48,933 bases of DNA from Candidatus Poribacteria bacterium. GTDB taxonomy: Bacteria; Poribacteria; WGA-4E; UBA9662. A program made the translations under genes and the position numbers. The stretch is taken from assembly GCA_002709695.1 (NCBI GenBank), contig PAQF01000021.1, forward strand, positions 20,582 through 69,514, written 5' to 3'. Of this stretch, positions 8,860 through 17,068 are shown piece by piece (position 1 is the stretch's first letter; every line of letters begins with the position of its first letter). The notes beneath the pieces are model-generated. The model saw only the letters and a list, made by a program, of their open reading frames with translations. It was not told the origin of the DNA and made no database searches.

Positions 8860-9331
8860 ACAACCTCGAATCAAGCCAAGACGATACTGCTCAGGTTTTC
8901 CAATTGAAATGCGCTGAATCTATGATATAATACCCCCTCTTAAGATCAAATAGCAAGAATCCAAGATAGAGATGGGAACAAAAAGTTTGCTAGCCGCACT
9001 GACTGTCAGAATTAATGAATAGGAATTCTGAGAGAGTTCCTGTCTACATGCATGTTAATACAATAACCATGACGAATTAATTCAATACAAATCATCGTAT
9101 GTATATATAAAGCTTGCTCATTTTGATAAGGGAATACGTTTGATAATTGGCAAACAGCACTGTCAAGCTTCAACCAGCTACTCTATCATAACTGTCTATT
9201 GGTGTTGGAGACTCCATAACTAGATTTACTCCTGATTTTAATACAGAGGATCTCAAATAATGGTAGACAGGAATCCATTTAGATTGATTGGATAGCAGTA
9301 TCCCAATTAGTAATTTCATTTGGAGGTTTGA
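8860..9331. other. intergenic leader region before the 1285-residue protein
   Basis: About 470 bases without a credible gene. It contains a plus-strand promoter-like pair at 8904-8931 (TTGAAA, 16 bases, TATAAT). If used, the transcript would have a 390-base leader before the next gene. Otherwise nothing was recognised. Confidence 0.35.
8904..8931 (+). promoter_or_regulatory. possible sigma-70-type promoter
   Basis: TTGAAA and TATAAT with a 16-base spacer. The nearest plus-strand gene starts 400 bases downstream, so it drives either a long leader or nothing. Confidence 0.3.
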
Positions 9332-12300
9332 ATGCTAACTATGATTCAAATGCTTTTGGCAACATCGTTTGTCCAAACAAAAGGCCCTGAAACAAAAGAC
9401 ACTGAAACTGATCAGGCAGATCCAACAGAATCGGAAGAAACTATGCACCAGAAAACATCCAACGAAAACAAAGCTAACAAAGATGGTAAAAAAACTCAGG
9501 AACCAGAAGTTGATGTTTCAGAGCAACAAGAAATATCATCCGAAACGAAGGAAATTAAAGATAGTGATCTATCACAATCAAGCGATGTAAATCAGTCGAT
9601 TCATATGGAACAAGAAGATGCAAAAACTGACCAAGACAGTGAACCCGCATCTAATGAACAGGCTGGAATAGAAAATAGTAGCAACAGCCAGTCAAATCAT
9701 ACGGAACAAGAAGACAAAGTTGAATGCAACTTTGGCATAGTCAATCGATTTTATAATTTTGTAGAAAATTTCAATCAAGCAAATATTTTAAATGTTTTAG
9801 ATGCTTCCGCAAGCCAAGAAGATTTTGCTGGCGGAGTGGCCAAACCAGCAATTTTCGAACATCCCTCCAGTGTAGGTGATTCGCGGATCGAATATATCGT
9901 GGAATTGCCAACTATTGAGGACAATGAAAAACTAATATTTTCTTCCTTCATTGGACTACGGGATGGCATCGATTTTGATTATCCGGCAACGAAACCGGAT
10001 GGTGTACATTTTGCCATTGAAATTGACAGCGAAAAAGTTTGTCATAGCTCCATCTTAACTTGCGAATGGCAAGAAAACAATGTTGATTTAACCCGTTTCG
10101 CTGGGGGCAAGCGAAAGATAGTATTGATTACCAATGCTGGTGAATCTAATGATGCAAACTATGACTGGGCACTATGGGGCGAACCGCAATTAATTAAGTT
10201 AACTCCCAAAGACCTATTAATCGCTAGAAACGAAAAAGAACCGAGACTCAGGCGTGGTATAGCAAGTCTGACTGTTACTGATGTTTCGATTGATCAGAAA
10301 ACAATAATCGAAACATTGGAAACAGCATTCGTTTTCGAACAGGACCTTCTTGCAACAAATGCTATTAAGCAAATACAACAACAAATACTCCATGAAAAAA
10401 CGCTGGTTCATATTTCGTTTTTTGTCGATCAACCAATACTCGAGATAAACATTCTAGGTACTCAACAAGCACTAATTACGGCAAATAAGCACTTTGAAGT
10501 GCAATGCCGAGTCAAGAATGTTGGTCTGGCACCTATTACACGAGCTAACGAAGCTAGTCTTGGAATCAATAAACTTAAATTAAAACGCGGGCGTAGCGTT
10601 CAACACATTAGAAATCTTAGTTCAGGTGAAGAGATAATATTGAAATGGGAAATTCGTAAGTTCTCGCGCCCCTCACTAGCTAAGATGGGAATTTCACTCC
10701 GATACAAAATACCCGGTGAAAAGATTAATTTCGCTGATGAAAAATCAATCATTATTCATACAGATATCCCTGAAATATCACAAAAAGTAATCGAAAGAGT
10801 TCACACGTTCAATCATGACGAGCACCTCGTAGTAGGAAATGGGAACTTCCGAGCAGTGTTTGTAAAAGGCACACAAGGTTTTGAATATATACTCTTTTAT
10901 GTCACTCAAGATAAAGAGTATCAACAAGTAGCCATTTCCAATGTGATCTCAGAAATATCTTATTGTGATGAAGCAGGAACATCACAATCTGTAAAGATCA
11001 CCCCCAAAGTCTATAGTATGTCAGGAAATAGTAATGGTGAATCAATCCTTACCTTTTCAGACCAAATTAAGGACAACGATGGAGCCACTTGGTCTTACGA
11101 ATTCCGCTTCTCGACAACTGAAAATACAAGTCGGCTCAAGACTTCATATAAAATCAGCTCAAATCAAAGCCGGAATTTGACTGTGTTCAGAGGGCCTAAC
11201 CTATATATTGGTGAAAGCACTTTTGGCAGAAAAAAAACGTTTGCGATCTTTCCAGGGCTTGAGTTTCTTGAGGGGGAAGAAGCTTCATCTAGTATCCGAG
11301 ATGCCGCACCTCCAATCAATAATCGATTGGTTCCTCACCCATATAAAATCACAATGCCACTAATGGCTGTCGAACACAAAAAAGCTTTAATCGGTTTAAT
11401 ATGGGATCCGCTACAAAAATGGGATGGGGAACACCAAACACTATCCGCAACCTTCGCCTCACCCAATTGGCATGATAATCAGAACAATCATCTAATGGGA
11501 TTATTCATACCAACACCAATGGAATGGCTTAATGAAAATAATCTTCAGGCCTCGAAACCATACAACCTTTTACCAAATCAAGACTTGAACATCAAAGCAG
11601 AAATCCTCCTTGACGGAAAGGCCTCTGGACTGAAAGCAGTTGATCACTGGCTTGAGGCTTATAGTATTCCTGAACCACCGGAACAACCACGCAGTGACCA
11701 AGAGATACTAGAACTCTCACGACACAGTTTCATACATTCTGTTTGGGATGAAGAATCGAAAAAATCCAGACATTGTGTTGGCTGGCCACCTCTCAATGCC
11801 CCTGGCTTTGCAACGCTACTATGGTACGATTATTTAGTAACGTCTAGCGATGAAGCCAAGCAAAGAGCACTCGAAATTGCTCAAAATACTATTGAAGAAT
11901 CAGGTATTGGTGGTTTAGTTTCAGAAGCAGGTTGTCACATCTTAAAATGGGAATTTCCATTCTATTTCGGACATGTTGAGCTAGCAATTGATCAAATTAA
12001 AAAAGTTATTGACAATTTGATTGAAGCTCAAGGGAAAGATGGTAGTTGGTGTTTCCACCCCACAACAGATAGAACGAAGACACTTGGCAATACCGGAGAC
12101 ACCGTTTTAGGCACTGAAGCAATTTCAGCCTTTAAACTACTTAAATTTGCTCGAATTACAAATGATCACGATTCGTTGCAGGCGGGTTTAAAGGCACTAA
12201 AGTTTATGGCAAAATTTATGGTTCCGCGCGGAGCTCAAGGATGGGAATGTCCCATTCATCAACCTGATATTCTAGCGGCCGCCTATGGTGTTGCAGCATA

Positions 12301-13189
12301 TCTTGAAGCTTACGAAATAACAAATAACAGACGTTTTCTAAAACAAGCAGAATATTGGGCAAACACTGGATTATTGTTTATATACTCTTGGAGATTACCT
12401 GACCGACCCGGTATGTATGGAGCATCAATTCCAGCTTTTGGCACTAGTTTCCATACACACTCGTGGTTCGGAGTACCAGTCCAGTGGTGTGGTCTAGTGT
12501 ATGCGTACTACCTTCAGCGACTGGCAGGAAAAAGCCAGCAAAAAGACTGGAAAAAAATAGCAGAATCCATTACTATTAGTGCCGCATATCAGCAATGGAC
12601 AGAGGGAGACCTAAAAGGAACCTACCCCGACGGCTTTTACAATTATTGCACTGAGGGAAAAGGACCACACCTCAACCCAGAAAACATCATGGCTAACCTC
12701 TACGCCCTCCGTGATTTGGATCCAGACATTTCAACTGCAATAATTCGGCGGAAAAGCCGACGCGTCCACATCAGTAGCGGTGCAAAAATCGAAAATAAGC
12801 AATGGCGACAATCAGGTCAACTAAACTATAGACTACGTTACGTCCAACATGAAACAAGTTATACCATAATCATTGGACTAGGAGCAGCCCCCAGTACAGT
12901 GAAAGCCGTGAATGAGGAATTGCCACTTGCTGATAGTTTAGATCCTTCGTCTTGCTGGCTCTACAGGCCAAACAAAGAAATGTTACTTGTTAAATACACT
13001 CATCCGAAAAATTCAGTTGATTTTGAAATCACTCCTGCAGGTACAAATAAGCCTGAGAATAATGCTGAGAATAATGAAGACCAACCTGATGAGGCCACAC
13101 AAACTCCAACCGAAGATGAAAAAGGTGAAATTACTGAGCTTCCTGTAGATTTCATTGCAGATACCTCCAGAAAATCTGAGGACGAGTGA
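9332..13189 (+). CDS. large multidomain protein with probable alpha/alpha-toroid domain
   Basis: A 1285-residue protein with GGAGG 7 bases before the ATG. Residues 1-16 are short and hydrophobic and may be a weak signal. Residues about 20-130 are low-complexity, rich in Glu, Gln, Ser and Thr, with an imperfect repeat (HMEQED / HTEQED). A beta-rich segment around 130-295 recalls carbohydrate-binding NPCBM-type modules. About 375-470 looks like a CARDB/Ig-like domain (FEVQCRVKNVGLAP). Residues 790-1140 are helical with aromatic turns (GLVSEAG, GSWCFHP, NTGDTVLG and HTHSWFG), as in six-hairpin glycosidase or lyase folds. The last 45 residues are acidic. I cannot name a family with certainty; a polysaccharide lyase or unsaturated glucuronyl hydrolase-like enzyme acting at the surface is the best guess. 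Confidence 0.6.
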   Translation: MLTMIQMLLATSFVQTKGPETKDTETDQADPTESEETMHQKTSNENKANKDGKKTQEPEVDVSEQQEISSETKEIKDSDLSQSSDVNQSIHMEQEDAKTDQDSEPASNEQAGIENSSNSQSNHTEQEDKVECNFGIVNRFYNFVENFNQANILNVLDASASQEDFAGGVAKPAIFEHPSSVGDSRIEYIVELPTIEDNEKLIFSSFIGLRDGIDFDYPATKPDGVHFAIEIDSEKVCHSSILTCEWQENNVDLTRFAGGKRKIVLITNAGESNDANYDWALWGEPQLIKLTPKDLLIARNEKEPRLRRGIASLTVTDVSIDQKTIIETLETAFVFEQDLLATNAIKQIQQQILHEKTLVHISFFVDQPILEINILGTQQALITANKHFEVQCRVKNVGLAPITRANEASLGINKLKLKRGRSVQHIRNLSSGEEIILKWEIRKFSRPSLAKMGISLRYKIPGEKINFADEKSIIIHTDIPEISQKVIERVHTFNHDEHLVVGNGNFRAVFVKGTQGFEYILFYVTQDKEYQQVAISNVISEISYCDEAGTSQSVKITPKVYSMSGNSNGESILTFSDQIKDNDGATWSYEFRFSTTENTSRLKTSYKISSNQSRNLTVFRGPNLYIGESTFGRKKTFAIFPGLEFLEGEEASSSIRDAAPPINNRLVPHPYKITMPLMAVEHKKALIGLIWDPLQKWDGEHQTLSATFASPNWHDNQNNHLMGLFIPTPMEWLNENNLQASKPYNLLPNQDLNIKAEILLDGKASGLKAVDHWLEAYSIPEPPEQPRSDQEILELSRHSFIHSVWDEESKKSRHCVGWPPLNAPGFATLLWYDYLVTSSDEAKQRALEIAQNTIEESGIGGLVSEAGCHILKWEFPFYFGHVELAIDQIKKVIDNLIEAQGKDGSWCFHPTTDRTKTLGNTGDTVLGTEAISAFKLLKFARITNDHDSLQAGLKALKFMAKFMVPRGAQGWECPIHQPDILAAAYGVAAYLEAYEITNNRRFLKQAEYWANTGLLFIYSWRLPDRPGMYGASIPAFGTSFHTHSWFGVPVQWCGLVYAYYLQRLAGKSQQKDWKKIAESITISAAYQQWTEGDLKGTYPDGFYNYCTEGKGPHLNPENIMANLYALRDLDPDISTAIIRRKSRRVHISSGAKIENKQWRQSGQLNYRLRYVQHETSYTIIIGLGAAPSTVKAVNEELPLADSLDPSSCWLYRPNKEMLLVKYTHPKNSVDFEITPAGTNKPENNAENNEDQPDEATQTPTEDEKGEITELPVDFIADTSRKSEDE

Positions 13190-13275
13190 AAAAAAAAACC
13201 GTTACCTAGACGTTTCAAGTTGAGCTTTAATTGCGCCGTAACTCTTAAATCCTTTTACCACCTAGAAAGCGTAAC

Positions 13276-14817
13276 GTGATAAACCAAGAAACTATCATCG
13301 TCCTAGATTTTGGGTCACAGTATACTCAATTGATTGCGAGACATATTCGCGAGCAAGCAGTATACTGCGAGATTCATCCGTATCACCTGTCAATTGAAAA
13401 ACTCAGCTCAATTAACCCTAAGGGGATTGTTTTTTCAGGTGGTCCAGCCAGTGTCTATGCGGATTCATCTCCATTACCAGATCACCGGATTTTCGAGCTT
13501 GGTATCCCGATTTTAGGTATATGCTATGGCATGCAACTAATTACCTTCTTGTCCCAAAACGGGAAAGTACACCCTGCCTCAAAACGCGAGTTTGGCTCAT
13601 CCGATATTTCTATTGACCAACAGATAGAACTGTTCTCTGGGTTACCCAAAAGTTTCCAAGTTTGGATGAGCCACGGGGATCGAATTGACGCGCTACCAGA
13701 TGGGTTTAAAACGATTGCCCACACACATAATTCTCCAACCGCAGCAATGGCAGATCTTACAAGGAATTTTTATGGGTTGCAGTTTCATCCGGAAGTTGTT
13801 CATAGCCAAGATAATAACCTCATCCTCTCAAATTTTGTGCATAGAATTTGTGGTTGTCAAGATAATTGGACAATGTCATCTTTTATTTCCGAAGCAATAA
13901 ATCAAATCAAATCTAGCACACAAGGCGAGCGCGTATTGTGCGCTGTGAGTGGAGGTGTAGACTCAACTGTATTAGCAACCTTACTCAAAAAAGCCATTGG
14001 GGATCAGCTTGTCTGTATTTTTGTTAATAACGGCTTCCTTAGAGAAGGAGAACCGGATCAAGTAATGCAGACCTTTAACCAGCTTAACATCAAAGTCAAT
14101 TACGTAGATGCTACGGATCGATTTCTCGCAAGTATTGACAAAATCTCAGATCCGGAGTTGAAGCGTAAAAGAATTGGCAATACATTCATTGAAGTTTTCA
14201 CAGACGAGTTAGAAACAGTCGGTCAGATTGGTTTTCTTGCCCAAGGAACACTGTATCCCGACGTAATCGAAAGCGTTTCTACCAAGGGGCCATCAGCAAC
14301 AATTAAAACGCACCATAATGTTGGGGGATTGCCCGAAAATCTATCTTTCAACCTAGTTGAGCCATTACGTGAATTATTCAAAGATGAAGTGCGAAAAGTT
14401 GGGAACGAATTGAATATACCGGCATCTGCTCTCGGTAGACACCCATTTCCGGGACCAGGGCTCGCTATACGTATACTAGGCGAAGTCACTCGGGAAAGCC
14501 TCGATATCTTACGATCTGTGGATAAAATTTTTATTGACGAAATCCGTCAAGCAAATCTTTACGATGAAATATGGCAAGCGCTTTCTGTTCTATTACCGGT
14601 AAAAAGCGTTGGCGTCATGGGTGATGAACGAACCTACGAAAATGTGGCAGCACTTCGAGCTGTAACTAGTACTGATGGTATGACAGCAGATTGGGCTAGA
14701 ATTCCCCAAGACATCCTAGCCAATATATCTAATCGGATCATTAACGAGGTTAGAGGTATTAACCGTGTCGTCTATGATATCAGCTCGAAACCACCAAGTA
14801 CCATTGAGTGGGAATAA
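13276..14817 (+). CDS. guaA: GMP synthase (glutamine-hydrolysing)
   Basis: Converts XMP to GMP with glutamine and ATP, the last step of guanine nucleotide synthesis. The 513-residue length is normal. The class I amidotransferase half has the nucleophile Cys83 in GICYGMQ and the His171/Glu173 pair in FHPEV. The ATP-pyrophosphatase half has the P-loop SGGVDST (225-231). The dimerisation domain contains the HPFPGPGLA block and the canonical end PPSTIEWE. The start is GTG with only a weak AGAAAG upstream; the N-terminus aligns with family expectation. The last 19 bases are repeated downstream, consistent with a mobile-element target at this 3' end. The stop codon lies inside the repeat, so the protein is intact. 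Confidence 0.97.
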   Translation: MINQETIIVLDFGSQYTQLIARHIREQAVYCEIHPYHLSIEKLSSINPKGIVFSGGPASVYADSSPLPDHRIFELGIPILGICYGMQLITFLSQNGKVHPASKREFGSSDISIDQQIELFSGLPKSFQVWMSHGDRIDALPDGFKTIAHTHNSPTAAMADLTRNFYGLQFHPEVVHSQDNNLILSNFVHRICGCQDNWTMSSFISEAINQIKSSTQGERVLCAVSGGVDSTVLATLLKKAIGDQLVCIFVNNGFLREGEPDQVMQTFNQLNIKVNYVDATDRFLASIDKISDPELKRKRIGNTFIEVFTDELETVGQIGFLAQGTLYPDVIESVSTKGPSATIKTHHNVGGLPENLSFNLVEPLRELFKDEVRKVGNELNIPASALGRHPFPGPGLAIRILGEVTRESLDILRSVDKIFIDEIRQANLYDEIWQALSVLLPVKSVGVMGDERTYENVAALRAVTSTDGMTADWARIPQDILANISNRIINEVRGINRVVYDISSKPPSTIEWE

Positions 14818-14820
14818 AGT
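14802..14820 (+). repeat. direct repeat copy 1 at guaA 3' end (candidate attL/attB)
   Basis: CATTGAGTGGGAATAAAGT covers the last codons and stop of guaA. It recurs at 15305-15323 with one mismatch (G to A). The 3' end of guaA is a known integration hotspot for genomic islands, and their att cores include this gene end. Confidence 0.5.
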
Positions 14821-14844
14821 ATCATTAAATAAATTGGAGAAGAT

Positions 14845-15229
14845 ATGAGTAAAGATTCAAATAATAGCAACTCTCTCGTTACCTTCATTTTGCAAATGAA
14901 TGTAAAAGGTGATTTAGATGAAAGTTGGATAAATCGTTCGGTTGACTATACCTATAATCTTACATGAACCAAAAACATTAAGGTTTGAATGGTTCTTATC
15001 TGAAGATAAAACTAAAGCAACTCTTGTTGAAGTATTTGGAGATAGTAATGGAGCAAAAACTAGAGTAGAAAATTTGATAGCAAGTCCTCTTATTGCAGAA
15101 TGGCTGGAAAGATTTGAACCAACAAATTTTCATGTTTTTGGAAACATTAATCAAGAAACAAGAGCAGTCTTAGAAGGGTTTAATGCAACATTTCACAATT
15201 ACGCATCAGGTTTTTTAAAAAACTTCTGA
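14845..15229 (+). pseudogene. frameshifted antibiotic-biosynthesis-monooxygenase (ABM) fold protein
   Basis: A good GGAG site precedes ATG 14845, which opens a 40-codon frame (VTFILQMNVKGDLDESW) that stops at 14967. The next frame, shifted by one base and overlapping from 14942, continues with EPKTLRFEWFLSED, TLVEVFGDS and SPLIAEWLERFEP and ends at 15229. Together they give the usual order of a roughly 110-residue dimeric ABM-like ferredoxin-fold protein: the LQ-x-x-VK strand, EPGTLRFEW-type centre and LVEV strand. Joining the two needs a single-base correction near 14950-14965. It is either a pseudogene or an assembly error. Both halves lie between the two copies of the guaA-end repeat. Confidence 0.6.
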
Positions 15230-15304
15230 TATTCATTTATGACTCGCTTGTTATACAAACTTTTCTGAAATATACATTTATAAAGGGTTTCAGAAGGTGT
15301 TACT

Positions 15305-15323
15305 CATTGAATGGGAATAAAGT
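15305..15323 (+). repeat. direct repeat copy 2 of guaA 3' end (candidate attR)
   Basis: CATTGAATGGGAATAAAGT matches guaA's last 19 bases at 18 of 19 positions, still encoding IEWE and the stop, but no guaA homology extends further upstream. The segment between the copies is about 0.5 kb. Confidence 0.5.
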
Positions 15324-15457
15324 GAATAAAATCGATAACTCATGAAGGTAATCTCTTCCCCTCGCTTACGATAAACGAGGAAAGTATTAAAGCTCAAAAG
15401 GACATAAATTTTGCCATCTAAAATCATATTGATGCCCACAAAAATGCTCCTTAGAAT

Positions 15458-15696
15458 GATGAAATGCTTGAAGATGGAGTTATTGAATATGAAAGACATG
15501 ATACGAGTGATAGTTACAACAAAAAGGAAGTTGATCAACCAGTCGCAAATAAAACAGGGACATTAACTGAGAACGGAGAACATTACCACAAGATCCTCGA
15601 TTTGTATCAGAGATTCAGACAATTAAAGACCTTGATAATGCTAAGAAAGAAAAGATATTTCAACTTAAGAACCAAAAAATAATGGGAAACTTATAG
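15458..15696 (+). pseudogene. possible decayed reading frame (unrecognised)
   Basis: One frame gives MLEDGVIEYERH, DSYNKKEVDQ and GTLTENGEHYHK. From about 15590 the coding-like character moves to another frame (DPRFVSEIQTIKDLDNAKK), ending at a TAG at 15694-15696. A stop lies just before the first frame. The YNKKEVD string resembles the Y-x-K-x-E-V-D motif of phage tail fibres, but this is weak. It may be a remnant carried with the neighbouring repeat-flanked segment, or chance. Confidence 0.25.
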
Positions 15697-15725
15697 TTTA
15701 TTTTCTACATGCAATTTTGTGTTTA

Positions 15726-15752
15726 CAACAGTTTCAAAAACCGAAACTGTTG
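15726..15752. terminator. perfect 10-bp stem-loop
   Basis: CAACAGTTTC and GAAACTGTTG form a perfect stem with a 7-base loop. No T tract follows on either strand, so termination is only a possibility; a small regulatory site is the alternative. Confidence 0.35.
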
Positions 15753-15835
15753 AGTAGAATCAGTCCACTTCCATATCCCTTGTTTGACTATCCTCTTTCT
15801 CAGTTTCCTAATTTAACAAACGAAGATAATCTTCA

Positions 15836-15864
15836 TTGACAGCGTTTTAATGACATGATAGAAT
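15836..15864 (+). promoter_or_regulatory. strong sigma-70-type promoter for Gfo/Idh/MocA gene
   Basis: TTGACA (6/6) and TAGAAT (5/6) are spaced by 17 bases, the best sigma-70 match seen in the window. The predicted start near 15871 leaves a leader of about 60 bases. Confidence 0.7.
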
Positions 15865-15929
15865 CGCCTCGCAAAAAACAATTGTCTATCAGAACCATGA
15901 AGTGAGAGAACCTTAAGGAGTTTTATAGT

Positions 15930-16940
15930 ATGTCAGAAACAATTCGCGGAGCAGTGATTGGTTATGGTGCCGCATTTAACATGGGAAATCACCACGCACG
16001 TTCGATGCAAGACACTGAGGGAATCGAATGCGTTGCCATATGTGATCTTGATCCAAGCCGAACAGAAGCAGCGAAAAACGATCATCCACATGTTAGAACA
16101 TACAATGACGTTGAAGAGCTTTTAAAGGACAACGAAATTGATCTTGCCACAGTCGTCTTGCCACATAATCTCCACGCCCCAATTGCAATTCAGGCACTCA
16201 ACGCGGGGAAACATGCAATAACTGAAAAACCAATGTGCATAACTTTGGCTGAGGCAACAGAGATGATTGAAACGGCTAAAGCCAATGACCGAATGTTATC
16301 CGTTTATCACAATCGTCGCTGGGATGCTGACTTTTGGGCACTACGTGAAATTATTCAAAGTGGGATGATAGGCAAAGTTTTTAGTATTGAAATGAGAGCA
16401 AGTGGATATAGCAGACAAAACCCTGATTGGTGGAGAAGTTCTAAGCCAGTTTCTGGTGGAACAATTTATGATTGGGGTGCTCACTATATCGATTGGCTCC
16501 TCAATATTATTGAAAATAAAATGATTAACGTTACCGGTTTTTATATTGATAATTTGGTTTGGGACGATATCAGTAACGAAGATCATACCCGTGCCTTAAT
16601 TCGTTTTGATGACGGATTACTTGCGGACGTCGAATTCTCAAACATTGCTAAGATTGGTGGTCCCCGCTGGAAAATTCTTGGGTCGCACGGATCAGTGCTT
16701 TCTGTAGACGGACACTTCAAAGTTCAATCTGAAATTGAAGAATATCCAAATGAACAAGAAATCCCACATAAAGGGCGTCCAGGCGCGAATTTCTATCAGA
16801 ATATCGTTGCACATCTTCACCAAAATGAAGATCTGATTGTCAGTCCAGAATCAGCCAGACGTGTGATTGCTATCATGGATCTATCCGAAAAATCCTCAAA
16901 AACTCACCAAGCAGAAAGTGTACCTTATGAATTTGATTGA
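15930..16940 (+). CDS. Gfo/Idh/MocA family oxidoreductase
   Basis: A 336-residue NAD(P)-dependent dehydrogenase. The N-terminal Rossmann domain starts GAVIGYGAAFNMGNHHA and has the acidic strand end CDLDPS. The family Glu-Lys-Pro triplet is at residues 99-101 (ITEKPMC), with Lys100 the usual catalytic residue. The C-terminal alpha/beta domain includes GGTIYDWGAHYIDWLL, where the GxxxxDxxxH motif sits. Members oxidise sugars, inositols or related polyols, or act in C-C reductions; the substrate here is not evident. AAGGAG is placed 10 bases before the ATG. It has its own strong promoter and ends about 90 bases before a terminator hairpin, so it is probably transcribed alone. Confidence 0.92.
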   Translation: MSETIRGAVIGYGAAFNMGNHHARSMQDTEGIECVAICDLDPSRTEAAKNDHPHVRTYNDVEELLKDNEIDLATVVLPHNLHAPIAIQALNAGKHAITEKPMCITLAEATEMIETAKANDRMLSVYHNRRWDADFWALREIIQSGMIGKVFSIEMRASGYSRQNPDWWRSSKPVSGGTIYDWGAHYIDWLLNIIENKMINVTGFYIDNLVWDDISNEDHTRALIRFDDGLLADVEFSNIAKIGGPRWKILGSHGSVLSVDGHFKVQSEIEEYPNEQEIPHKGRPGANFYQNIVAHLHQNEDLIVSPESARRVIAIMDLSEKSSKTHQAESVPYEFD

Positions 16941-17032
16941 GGAAGGCGATTTTCACTTCTAAGTTCGAACTAACTAATTTCCCCCGTGGCTTCGAAGGTA
17001 CAGCTACGTATCTCTAAAACTACATACGCATT

Positions 17033-17063
17033 AGGGGTGGGTAACTCTTCCACCCCTTTTTTT
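17033..17063 (+). terminator. intrinsic terminator directly before the helicase start codon
   Basis: AGGGGTGG and CCACCCCT form a perfect 8-bp GC-rich stem with a 9-base loop, followed by a run of seven T. It fits termination of the Gfo/Idh/MocA transcript. It ends only five bases before the ATG of the next gene, so it could also act as an attenuator or mask that gene's ribosome binding site. A second small stem (CGTGGCT/AGCTACG) lies just upstream, at about 16985-17008. Confidence 0.75.
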
Positions 17064-17068
17064 AGGTC

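Larger units (their letters stand above)
15230..15835. other. gene-poor region with repeat copy and decayed sequence
   Basis: About 600 bases downstream of the frameshifted ABM gene. It contains the second guaA-end repeat, a possibly decayed reading frame at 15458-15696 and a 10-bp stem-loop at 15726-15752. No intact gene is visible. Confidence 0.5.

Noticed and set aside
14941-14967. Programmed frameshift in the ABM-like gene
   Set aside because: No slippery heptamer or prfB-like CTT-TGA site with an upstream Shine-Dalgarno stimulator; mutation or sequencing error is simpler.
15676-15692. Third copy of the guaA-end repeat (AATGGGAA)
   Set aside because: Only about eight bases match, well within chance for AT-rich DNA.
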